The position numbers and the translations under genes are program-made. Below the pieces are notes generated by a model. It had not been told where the DNA came from, did not search any database, and worked only from the letters and a program-made list of their open reading frames with translations. Positions 9,849-16,842 of a stretch of DNA of 64,000 nt are shown here, in pieces (positions within the stretch are counted from its first letter, which is position 1; every line of letters begins with the position of its first letter). Source of the stretch: Streptomyces cynarae (GTDB lineage: Bacteria; Actinomycetota; Actinomycetes; Streptomycetales; Streptomycetaceae); the NCBI RefSeq assembly GCF_025642135.1, contig NZ_CP106793.1:6044001-6108000 (forward strand). Reading direction: 5' to 3'.

Positions 9849-11020
9849 TGCATCCCTCGACCGTCACGCGCGTACTGATCGCCGGCGCCGCCCTCGCCGT
9901 GCTGGCCGGCTGCAGCAGCGGAACCTCCCACAAGGACGAGGACACCGCCTCCAAGGCCCCCGTCCGGCGCGCCCAGCCGCAGGCCCCCCAGGGACTGCCG
10001 GGCATGCCGCCCGTCCTCGATCCCAAGGACGTCTACGCCGCCGACCGCCCGGGGCAGCTCTCCCCGGTGGTCAAAGGCTTCCGGTCCCGGATCTACGTAC
10101 CCAACACCAACTCCGACACCGTCTCCGTCATCGACCCGCAGACCTACAAGGTCGTCGAGACGATCCGGGTCGGCCGCCAGCCCCAGCACGTGGTGCCCTC
10201 CTGGGACCTGAAGACGCTGTGGGTCAACAACGACCTCGGCAACTCCCTCACCCCGATCGACCCGAGGACCGGCGAGGCGGGCAAGCCGGTCGCCGTGCAC
10301 GACCCCTACAACCTGTACTTCACACCGGACGGCAAGTACGCGGTGGTGATGGCCTCCAAGGACCGCCAGTTGGTCTTCCGGGACGCGCACACCATGAAGG
10401 TGAAGAAGGCGGTGCCGGTGAGCTGTTACGGCGTCAACCACGCCGACTTCTCGCTGGACGGACGCTACTTCATCGTCTCCTGCGAGTTCAGCGGTGAACT
10501 GCTCAAGGTCGACACCGAGAAGATGAAGGTGATCGGCCAGCAGAAGCTGCCCCACCGCGGTGCCATGCCGCAGGACGTCAAGGTCTCCCCGGACGGCGAG
10601 AAGTTCTACATCGCCGACATGGTCGCCGACGGCATGTGGATCCTGGACGGCGACACCTTCGCCAAGCCGTCCTTCCTGCCCACCGGCAAGGGCGCGCACG
10701 GCCTCTACGTCAGCCGCGACTCCCGCGAGATGTACATCTCCAACCGGGGCGAGGGCACCGTCTCAGTCTTCGACTTCAAGGAGAACCGGCTGACCAAGAA
10801 GTGGCGCCTGCCGGGCGGCGGCAGCCCTGACATGGGCGGTGTCTCGGCGGACGGCAAGGTGCTGTGGCTGTCCGGCCGCTACAACTCCGCGGTGTACGCC
10901 ATCGACACGGAGACCGGCCGGGAGCTGGCCCGGATCAGGGTGGGCAGCGGCCCGCACGGCCTCGCCGTCTACCCCCAGCCGGGCCGCTACTCGCTCGGCC
11001 ACACGGGCGTCTTCCGTTGA
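9848..11020 (+). CDS. YncE-like beta-propeller lipoprotein
   Basis: Exported lipoprotein of 390 residues: lipobox LAGC with Cys22, then seven-blade beta-propeller repeats of the YncE/40-residue YVTN type, such as IYVPNTNSDTVSVIDPQTYKVVETIRVG and later copies. YVTN propellers act as surface binding or scaffolding proteins; the ligand is not predictable. It is translationally coupled to the NodB-like gene by a one-base overlap, so the two probably act together at the cell envelope. A strong hairpin follows the stop. Confidence 0.88.
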   Translation: MHPSTVTRVLIAGAALAVLAGCSSGTSHKDEDTASKAPVRRAQPQAPQGLPGMPPVLDPKDVYAADRPGQLSPVVKGFRSRIYVPNTNSDTVSVIDPQTYKVVETIRVGRQPQHVVPSWDLKTLWVNNDLGNSLTPIDPRTGEAGKPVAVHDPYNLYFTPDGKYAVVMASKDRQLVFRDAHTMKVKKAVPVSCYGVNHADFSLDGRYFIVSCEFSGELLKVDTEKMKVIGQQKLPHRGAMPQDVKVSPDGEKFYIADMVADGMWILDGDTFAKPSFLPTGKGAHGLYVSRDSREMYISNRGEGTVSVFDFKENRLTKKWRLPGGGSPDMGGVSADGKVLWLSGRYNSAVYAIDTETGRELARIRVGSGPHGLAVYPQPGRYSLGHTGVFR

Positions 11021-11059
11021 AGGAGCAGCGCCTCCGCGTCGACGGGCAGGTACCCCGCC

Positions 11060-11094
11060 GCCTGGAACCCCCGCACGCTGCGGGCGTTCCAGGC
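11060..11094 (+). terminator. Terminator hairpin after the beta-propeller gene
   Basis: GCCTGGAAC (11060-11068) pairs with GTTCCAGGC (11086-11094); after one mismatch CCCGCA pairs with TGCGGG around a 3-base loop. It starts 40 bases after the stop codon. Confidence 0.7.
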
Positions 11095-11156
11095 GCGATC
11101 ACCGTGCCGCCGCGTCCAGGACGGCCCGCAGACCCTCGGCCGCCACCGTGCGCTCC

Positions 11157-11194
11157 TTGAGTCTCCACCCACTGGAAGGCCCAGACTCGCAGAC
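11157..11194 (+). promoter_or_regulatory. MerR-type promoter/operator with 19-bp spacer
   Basis: TTGAGT (11157-11162) and CAGACT (11182-11187) are separated by 19 bp, the long spacer typical of MerR-regulated promoters. The dyad GAGTCT...AGACTC (11159-11164, 11183-11188) frames it. Transcription would begin close to the GTG at 11195, so the regulator mRNA is probably leaderless and autoregulated. Confidence 0.65.
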
Positions 11195-12109
11195 GTGATC
11201 GACGACGGCACCGGCCTCTTCACCATCGGCGACCTGGCCCGCGCCACCGGACTGACCGTGCGCACCATCCGCTACTGGTCGGACGAGGGGGTCCTGCCCC
11301 CGGTGGCCCGCTCCGCGGGCGGCTACCGGCTGTACGACGCCGCGTCCGTGGCGCGCCTGGAGCTGATCCGGTCCCTGCGCGAGCTGGGCCTCGGCCTGGC
11401 AGACGTGCGCGGAGTGCTGGCGGGCGAGCGGACGGTCGCGGAGGTGGCGGCCGCGCACGTGGCGGCCCTGGACGCGCAGATCCGGGCTCTGAAGGTGACC
11501 AGGGCGGTGCTGTCGACGGTGGCACGACGGGGTTCGAGTGCGGAGGAGATGACTCTGATGAACAAACTGGCGCGGCTGTCGGCGGCCGAGCGGAAACGGA
11601 TCATCGATGACTTCATGGCGGAGATCTTCGAGGGTCTCGACACGGTGGACCCCGACATCCGCAAGCGGCTCCGGTTCGCCGCGGCGAACCTGCCCGACGA
11701 CCCCACGCCCGAGCAGGTCGACGCCTGGGTGGAGCTCGCGGAGCTGATCCAGGATCCCGACTTCCGCGCACACATGCGCAGGATGGTCGAGTTCAACGCC
11801 GCTGACCGGGGACCGGACGTCCCGGCGGGAACGTCCCTGTGGTTCATGAGCCGCCTGGTGCAGTTGGCGGGCCAGGCGCTGCGGCAGGGCATCGCCCCGG
11901 AGGCGCCGGAGGCCGAGGACGTGTTGCGCGAGCTGCTCGGTGACGGGGACCGAGCCGCCGTACTGGAGCGTCTGACGGCGGTCGCGAACGTCCGACTCGC
12001 CCGCTACCGCGAGTTGACCGCCGTCGTGAACGGCCTCGAGCCCCTGCCATCGCCCGACGAGGAGTTCGCCTGGGTGGTCGCGGCACTGAGGGCTCGCGTG
12101 GCCCGTTAA
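11195..12109 (+). CDS. MerR-family transcriptional regulator
   Basis: A 304-residue activator/repressor. The N-terminal winged HTH is clear (FTIGDLARATGLTVRTIRYWSDEGVLPP, then GGYRLYD), followed by the dimerisation helix (about 75-110). The C-terminal ~190 residues form a helical domain (KLARLSAAERKRIIDDFMAEI...) with no metal-binding Cys pattern, arguing for an organic-molecule effector rather than a metal. GTG 11195 lies directly at the predicted transcription start. It is likely autoregulated through the operator upstream. Confidence 0.9.
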   Translation: MIDDGTGLFTIGDLARATGLTVRTIRYWSDEGVLPPVARSAGGYRLYDAASVARLELIRSLRELGLGLADVRGVLAGERTVAEVAAAHVAALDAQIRALKVTRAVLSTVARRGSSAEEMTLMNKLARLSAAERKRIIDDFMAEIFEGLDTVDPDIRKRLRFAAANLPDDPTPEQVDAWVELAELIQDPDFRAHMRRMVEFNAADRGPDVPAGTSLWFMSRLVQLAGQALRQGIAPEAPEAEDVLRELLGDGDRAAVLERLTAVANVRLARYRELTAVVNGLEPLPSPDEEFAWVVAALRARVAR

Positions 12110-12168
12110 TCTGACCTGCGTCAGTACGACAGCAAGACAGACGAAACGCGACACAAAGGGGCGGACCG

Positions 12169-12381
12169 GTGGCGGACATCGAGGAAGCACGCAAGCACTT
12201 CGAGCGGATCGACGCGGACGGTGACGGTTTCATCACCGCCGCCGAGTTCAGGACCGCCCTGGCTCAAGGGGGCGACTGGAACGTCACCGAGGCGGTGGCC
12301 GAGGCCATCATCAAGTCCCGTGACCTCAACGGTGACAAGGTGCTGTCGTTCGACGAGTTCTGGGCGCACCTGAGCAAGTGA
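12169..12381 (+). CDS. EF-hand calcium-binding protein (CabB-like)
   Basis: Small cytoplasmic protein of 70 residues with two EF-hands. The first loop DADGDGFITAAE (about residues 15-26) has all consensus ligands; the second, DLNGDKVLSFDE (about 52-63), is also good. It has no signal peptide. Small two-EF-hand proteins of this size are known in Streptomyces as calcium sensors/buffers. It starts at GTG 12169 after AAAGGGGCGG, and a perfect terminator follows, so it forms its own unit. Confidence 0.92.
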   Translation: MADIEEARKHFERIDADGDGFITAAEFRTALAQGGDWNVTEAVAEAIIKSRDLNGDKVLSFDEFWAHLSK

Positions 12382-12389
12382 CGCGACAA

Positions 12390-12420
12390 GGGGGCGCCGG
12401 CCGTGCGGGCCGGCGCCCCC
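12390..12420 (+). terminator. Intrinsic-type terminator after the EF-hand gene
   Basis: GGGGGCGCCGGCC (12390-12402) pairs perfectly with GGCCGGCGCCCCC (12408-12420) around GTGCG, followed by TTCGTC. It begins 9 bases after the stop. Confidence 0.88.
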
Positions 12421-12567
12421 TTCGTCGTGCACTGCGTCGTCTCGGGTCTCACCGACGGACGTCACCCGTTCGCTCGTGGACCGGAATAGCCCGCCGTGTC
12501 CGGTGGTTGTGGACAGCCCGCAGAGGCTGTGTACGAACACCGATCCCCGGAAAGGGCGAGGCGAGTC

Positions 12568-13230
12568 ATGAAGATCGGCATCATCGGCGCCGGCAACATC
12601 GGCGGCAACCTCACCAGGCGGCTCACCGCCCTCGGCCACGACGTCTCCGTCGCCAACTCCCGCGGCCCGCACACGCTCACCGAACTCGCCGAGGAGACGG
12701 GCGCGACCCCCGTCACGGTCGAGGACGCGGCCCGCGGCGCCGAGGTCGTCGTGATCACGATCCCGGTGAAGGCCGTACCCGACCTGCCGCCCGGGCTGCT
12801 GGACAGCGCGGTCGAGGGGGTCGCCGTGATCGACACCGGCAACTACTACCCGCAGCAGCGGGACGGGAGGATCGCGGCGATCGAGGACGAGGGCCTCACC
12901 GAGAGCCGCTGGACCGAACGGCAGATCGGCCACCCTGTGATCAAGGCCTTCAACGGCACCTACGCCCAGGACATCCTGGAGCGCCCCCGCCCGGTCGGCG
13001 CCCCCGACCGCATGGCACTCCCGGTGGCGGGTGACGACGAGTCGGCGAAGGCGAAGGTCAGGGACCTGATCGAGGAGCTCGGCTTCGACACGGTGGACGC
13101 GGGCGGCATCGACGACTCCTGGCGCCAGCAGCCCGGCACCCCGGTGTACGGCCTGCGCGCAGGCTCCGACGAGGTCGCCAAGGCACTGGAGCAGGCGTCG
13201 CCCGAGCGCTCCGCGGAGTTCCGCGCGTAG
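12568..13230 (+). CDS. NADPH-dependent F420 reductase-like NAD(P)-binding protein
   Basis: Rossmann-fold protein of 220 residues beginning directly with the dinucleotide motif IGIIGAGNIGGNL, then VANSRGP, which suggests NADPH preference by analogy with F420H2:NADP oxidoreductases. The domain runs through VVVITIPVKAV and HPVIKAFNGTYA. The family (NADP oxidoreductase, coenzyme F420-dependent type) includes members that use other substrates, so F420 use is inferred only. ATG 12568 has GGGCGAGGCGAG upstream. Confidence 0.85.
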   Translation: MKIGIIGAGNIGGNLTRRLTALGHDVSVANSRGPHTLTELAEETGATPVTVEDAARGAEVVVITIPVKAVPDLPPGLLDSAVEGVAVIDTGNYYPQQRDGRIAAIEDEGLTESRWTERQIGHPVIKAFNGTYAQDILERPRPVGAPDRMALPVAGDDESAKAKVRDLIEELGFDTVDAGGIDDSWRQQPGTPVYGLRAGSDEVAKALEQASPERSAEFRA

Positions 13231-13272
13231 GCGTCGCGTCGTCGAAGCGCCCGGGCGGCGGGCCGGTGTCGG

Positions 13273-13830
13273 TCAGGCGTCCCCGGCCCACTCCTTGAGC
13301 GCCGCCTTGCCGGAGAAGTTCGCCACGTTCCGGTCCACCGGGTCCGACGTGTACTGGTGGAAGCGCCACGGGGCCTTGATCCGGGGCTTGCCCGCGGTGA
13401 CGTAGTCGGCGATCCACAGGCCGTCCCCGGCGTAGGACGTGGTGTCGATGGTCAGCCAGAAGTGGCGGCTGGTGTAGAGGAGCACGCGGTTGTCCGGGCG
13501 GAGTTGCTTCACCTTGCGGATGAAGGCGTCCTTCTCCGCGTTGCTCGCGTGCGTCCCGTCACCGGTGGTCTCCCAGTCCAAGGCGAGCAGATCGCCGGCC
13601 CTCTCCGGAGCCTTGCCGACGAAGTACTCGGCCTGGGCGGTGATGTCACCCGGCCACAGGAAGTGGTAGAAGCCGACCACGCAACCGGCGTCCCGGGCGG
13701 TCTTCGTCTGGGCGGAGAGTTTCGGGTTCACATACGAACGCCCCTCCGTCGCCTTGATGAAGACGAAGGAGAGGCCGTCCGTGTCGTACGCGGAGGACTG
13801 GTACGCGCTGACGTCGATGCCTCGCAGCAT
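13273..13830 (-). CDS. Glycoside hydrolase family 25 lysozyme-like protein
   Basis: GH25 muramidase domain of 185 residues: RGIDVSAYQ with catalytic Asp6, FVFIKATEG, GFYHFLWP, then LALDWETTGDG carrying the DxE pair, and WRFHQYTSDP near the C-terminus. No signal peptide is visible at this start, and no in-frame upstream extension gives one, so it may be released by another route or act on internal or prophage-like substrates. AGGGAG precedes ATG 13830. It follows the PI-PLC gene in the same direction, 96 bases away. Confidence 0.9.
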   Translation of the reverse strand: MLRGIDVSAYQSSAYDTDGLSFVFIKATEGRSYVNPKLSAQTKTARDAGCVVGFYHFLWPGDITAQAEYFVGKAPERAGDLLALDWETTGDGTHASNAEKDAFIRKVKQLRPDNRVLLYTSRHFWLTIDTTSYAGDGLWIADYVTAGKPRIKAPWRFHQYTSDPVDRNVANFSGKAALKEWAGDA

Positions 13831-13858
13831 GGGGGCTCCCTGGAGGTGGTGGGGGGAA

Positions 13859-13884
13859 CAGGCATCGACACGGATCGATACCTG
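13859..13884. promoter_or_regulatory. Imperfect inverted repeat upstream of the GH25 gene
   Basis: CAGGCATCGA (13859-13868) and TCGATACCTG (13875-13884) match as an inverted repeat with one mismatch and a 6-base spacer, 29 bases before the lysozyme start on the minus strand. Its position suits an operator. Confidence 0.35.
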
Positions 13885-13926
13885 TTGTCACCTTTGTACG
13901 GGTGATATGCCCCCTGCGTTCGGACG

Positions 13927-14958
13927 TCAGCCCCGGTCGGCCGCCGAACTGAGGACCGACGCCGACTTCGCCGCCCAGTCGGAGGTGATCACACTGGCGT
14001 GGTCGTGGGCGAGCAACGACAGGCGTGCCGCGACCTCGGCGTCCGTCGGGTCGGTGGACGAGATCGCCGGGGCGACGCCCGCCGCGTCCGTCATGATCAG
14101 GATGTAGTGGCCGGTGTCGTACCAGGACGTGTCGTAGCCGTTGTTGACGTACGTCGCCGCGTCTCCGTCGAAGAACACGAACCACGGGCGGATGGAGGCG
14201 TCGTAGCGGCTGGTGCGCGGGTCGCCGGAGGCCGCGCCGAGCACCGCGGGGAAGGCCTGAGCCTTGGAGATGTTCCCGGCGGCGTACAGGTCGCGCAGGT
14301 GGTCGCCGTACTCCCGGTCGGTCCAGTAGTGGTCGAACGGGTTGTTCATCTCGACCGTGCCGGGGATGAGTTCGAAGACGACCTTGCCCTTGAGGGAGTC
14401 CCGGGACGGCCAGGCGTTCGCCCTCGCGGCGGCGTCGAGCGTGGAGTAGGAGGAGCCGAGCAGGTCGGACGGCTTGTAGACGATGCTGCCGAGCTTCTGC
14501 TGCACCAGCGCGTCGAATTCGTCGGGTCCGAGGCCGCGGTTGTTGTTGAAGCCGTTCTTCATCTCCACCTTGAAGACGATCGGCCGGTGGTCGGGGTGCA
14601 GTTGGTGCCAGGCCGCGATGTTGTCGAGGCAACTGCCGAGATCCTGGTTGCGGTTCTTGCTGTACAGCTCGCTCGGGCTCTTCGCGGCCTCGCAGTTGTT
14701 GTCGTCGCCGAACGGATTGCTGTGACTGACCCGCCAGCGCTTGCTGATGCTGTCGGTGTAGACGTCCAGTTCCAGAAGTGAGGCCCCCGAGTCGAGGGCC
14801 TGAGCGAAGTAGGTGTACTTGTCCTTCTCGTACGCGTTGTGCGTCCCGATCGTGGTCGCGTCCGCGAACGTGGGCGACGCCGCGTGGGCGTTCCCCGGCA
14901 CCACCGTCAGCATCGCGGCGGCACCCAGCAGCGCCGCCAGCCGTCTCACCACACGCAT
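13927..14958 (-). CDS. Secreted PI-PLC-like (phosphatidylinositol-specific phospholipase C domain) protein
   Basis: Exported TIM-barrel phosphodiesterase-like protein of 343 residues. ATG 14958 was chosen because AGGGGAG lies 7 bases before it and it gives a clean signal peptide (MRVVRRLAALLG... ending GNAHA-AS). THNAYEKDKYTYFAQALDSG contains the first catalytic-type His (H40), followed by LLELDVY with acidic ligands and a later SHSNPFG. VFKVEMKNG and VVFELIPGT are further barrel strands. It resembles calcium-dependent secreted PI-PLC proteins of Streptomyces. The substrate (phosphoinositide or another phosphodiester) is not proven. Confidence 0.85.
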   Translation of the reverse strand: MRVVRRLAALLGAAAMLTVVPGNAHAASPTFADATTIGTHNAYEKDKYTYFAQALDSGASLLELDVYTDSISKRWRVSHSNPFGDDNNCEAAKSPSELYSKNRNQDLGSCLDNIAAWHQLHPDHRPIVFKVEMKNGFNNNRGLGPDEFDALVQQKLGSIVYKPSDLLGSSYSTLDAAARANAWPSRDSLKGKVVFELIPGTVEMNNPFDHYWTDREYGDHLRDLYAAGNISKAQAFPAVLGAASGDPRTSRYDASIRPWFVFFDGDAATYVNNGYDTSWYDTGHYILIMTDAAGVAPAISSTDPTDAEVAARLSLLAHDHASVITSDWAAKSASVLSSAADRG

Positions 14959-14982
14959 GGGCCAACTCCCCTGTGTCGTCAC

Positions 14983-15547
14983 CGAGTTGGCGGAAGCGTA
15001 GGAGAGGGTGGTTACCGTACGGTAGCCCCTGGACGAAGGATTGGGAGCAGACCGGCCGCGTGGTTCAGAGGACCGCAGTTCGCTCTGGCGGCAGGATCAA
15101 GCCGAGTTGGCCGAAATTCCATCCCTTCCGTCAGGTGTGCTCCACCTCACATCCATTTAGGTTGTATGTAAAGTAGCGGCAATGTAGCTTCAAGATCGCC
15201 ACCTGACCAGTGGCGGAAAAACGGGGTACAGCTTCATGCTCGCTGCCCGACCAGCGGCGAGAATGCAAGATCGCGCCCAGCCGTGTGCGGGCACGTCGTC
15301 CGGCCTGTTGTGGGCCAAACCGGGGGAATTCTTCATGTATTTCCATGATGACCGGCAGTGGCAAGAGCCTTGCCGGCGAGGCCGAGTGGACAGTTCAGAC
15401 ATCCGCGTCAGCGGCGGTTCTGCGAGCCTCCATCGTCGATAAACCGACAGGAAACAAGCACGTCTCGGCAACCGGGCTGCATCATTCGCGCCCGATGACG
15501 GTCAGTTGTGCCCCCTTACGGAATATCGATCCCTAGGAGAAACGCTT
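14983..15547. other. Gene-free, visibly less GC-rich region before the bacteriocin locus
   Basis: No reading frame here looks like a protein. It contains an inverted repeat CGCCAC/GTGGCG at 15197-15215, a related copy of CCTGACCAGTGGCG at 15246-15259 (CCCGACCAGCGGCG), and AT-richer stretches such as around 15160-15190 and 15330-15350. It probably carries the promoter of the gene at 15548. The composition shift marks the edge of the accessory island. Confidence 0.5.
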
Positions 15548-15832
15548 ATGCGTAAGTTGTTCGCTGCCGGCCCTCTCGTCGCCACCGCCGTCGCGGCGTT
15601 GCTCTCCTTCGGCGCCGCCGCTCCCGCGGAGGCGGCGAGCGGATGGGCGGCGCATGTGCAATGCACCAAGATGCGCATCTCCGACAACACGGCCCATGGA
15701 TTCGTCCAGGGGCACGGCGAAGCCAAGACGCAGCCGGACGCCTGGAAGGCGGCTATTAAGAACGCCAACGACCAGATGCCCACCGGCTACCGCGCAAAGC
15801 ACTGCACGAAGAAGACGATCACGAGGATCTGA
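15548..15832 (+). CDS. Small secreted two-cysteine protein of unknown function
   Basis: A 94-residue precursor with a textbook Sec signal peptide (MRKLFAAGPLVATAVAALLS..., cleavage near AEA-AS at 29-30). The mature part is about 65 residues, basic, with exactly two Cys (C39 and C86) that could form one disulfide, plus several His. AGGAGA lies 7 bases before ATG 15548. I recognise no family. It sits at the head of a bacteriocin-type locus and is followed after 4 bases by a second small gene, so a toxin or companion peptide role is possible but only inferred from context. Confidence 0.75.
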   Translation: MRKLFAAGPLVATAVAALLSFGAAAPAEAASGWAAHVQCTKMRISDNTAHGFVQGHGEAKTQPDAWKAAIKNANDQMPTGYRAKHCTKKTITRI

Positions 15833-15836
15833 TGCC

Positions 15837-16193
15837 ATGAGGGCGCGCACTCTGAGGTTCGGCCTGTACGCGGACGAGCAGTGGCTGACATGGGTCAGGG
15901 AACTCGTCGAGGAAGCCGTGGCTTCCCGGAGCGCGCGAATCGTCGGAGTGACCGTCGCACGCACCCTCCCCGGGAGCGAACTGACGACCTCGGACGTGTA
16001 CGGCATCCTGGCGGAACAGTGGGCCTTGGAGCATCCTGACCAGGACAGCGGTGCGCGAGAACCGGTCGAACTGTGCGTCCGGTTGGTCTGTTCCCTGCGG
16101 TCATGGCGAGCGATCCGCAAAGCGGTGATCCAGGCTTTGTGCCCGGAGGGCACGGAGCCCCACGCCTGCCGTGTTCCGTGGATCGCCGCCTGA
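15837..16193 (+). CDS. Hypothetical 118-residue cytoplasmic protein in the bacteriocin locus
   Basis: It begins 4 bases after the stop of the secreted two-Cys protein, so they are almost certainly one transcript. There is no signal peptide or membrane segment. The first part looks alpha/beta (RTLRFGLYADEQWLTWVRELVEEAV, RIVGVTVARTLPGSELTTSDVYGIL) and the C-terminal part has a Cys-containing helix (LCVRLVCSLRSWRAIRKAVIQALCPEG). No family is recognised. Pairing with a secreted peptide suggests immunity, maturation or control; this is inference only. Confidence 0.6.
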   Translation: MRARTLRFGLYADEQWLTWVRELVEEAVASRSARIVGVTVARTLPGSELTTSDVYGILAEQWALEHPDQDSGAREPVELCVRLVCSLRSWRAIRKAVIQALCPEGTEPHACRVPWIAA

Positions 16194-16422
16194 TCCGGTT
16201 CACGCATCCCCACGCCGTCGGCTCGATGCAGCCATGGATTTGCGGCTATGGATTTCCGGCATTCTCCGCCTCGCCTGTGTATTCGATGCGCACGGCGACC
16301 CGCTGTAGAACAAGGAATTGCTGCGATCAAATTCAGCAAGCAAAAAGAATTGATCCAGCCGAGTCGCAATCGTAAGATCAACGCGCCGGTCAAGGCGAAA
16401 TCAAACCGAAAAGGAATTGTTC

Positions 16423-16713
16423 ATGAGAATCAAAGGCGGACTCAAGGCCGTTGCTGCGGCAGGCGTCATAGTCATGGCCGCTGCCGCTCCCGCGCTGGCC
16501 AAGTCGGTCGACGTCAGCGGGGGTAGGTGGAGCTACGACGTGGGCGCGAACTACGCGTACTCGAACTTCTACCACAAGGTCAATTACCACTCGTCTTCCG
16601 TGCACGGTGCGATCTGGGCCTACAGCGGCTGCACCAAGAACGGGACGTGGTCCAAGGCCTCGGTGGAGAAGTCGGACATCCGCAACGACGCGTTCTACGA
16701 CGCCTCCTGCTGA
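16423..16713 (+). CDS. Lactococcin 972-family bacteriocin precursor
   Basis: A 96-residue precursor: Sec signal peptide (1-26, ending PALA) and a mature peptide of about 70 residues. The mature part has the lactococcin-972 pattern: Gly/Trp near the start (GGRWSYDVG), YAYSNFYH, a His-containing strand (YHSSSVHGAIW), then GTWSKAS and AFYDAS at the end. It differs in having two Cys (C70, C96, the last residue). Lactococcin 972 blocks septum formation by binding lipid II. AAAAGGAA lies 6 bases before ATG 16423. The family-typical transporter genes follow directly, which supports the call. Confidence 0.85.
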   Translation: MRIKGGLKAVAAAGVIVMAAAAPALAKSVDVSGGRWSYDVGANYAYSNFYHKVNYHSSSVHGAIWAYSGCTKNGTWSKASVEKSDIRNDAFYDASC

Positions 16714-16747
16714 CACCCATCCACACGCGGCCCAACGGGGTTGCCAG

Positions 16748-16792
16748 GCCTGACTGCGGGACGGCTGCCGTCCCTCCCGCAGTCAGGCTTTT
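16748..16792 (+). terminator. Strong intrinsic terminator after the bacteriocin gene
   Basis: GCCTGACTGCGGGA (16748-16761) pairs perfectly with TCCCGCAGTCAGGC (16775-16788) around 13 bases, followed by TTTT. It lies between the peptide gene and the membrane-protein gene, so peptide mRNA would exceed transporter mRNA, with read-through into the latter. Confidence 0.9.
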
Positions 16793-16842
16793 CACAGTAC
16801 ATTCCCACGACGCGCTCCCGAGTGCCCGAACCTAGGTAACCG

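Noticed and set aside
10987..11195. Antisense frames here resemble the end of a GNAT acetyltransferase (NARSVRGFQAAGYLPV) and another C-terminus (LKERTVAAEGLRAVLD).
   Set aside because: The pieces are in different frames, have no start or core, and the first is encoded by the terminator hairpin at 11060-11094. It could be a remnant but cannot be supported.
15190..15540. Several 60-110 codon frames upstream of the bacteriocin island.
   Set aside because: They overlap each other on both strands, lack ribosome sites and signal peptides, and cover the likely promoter region.
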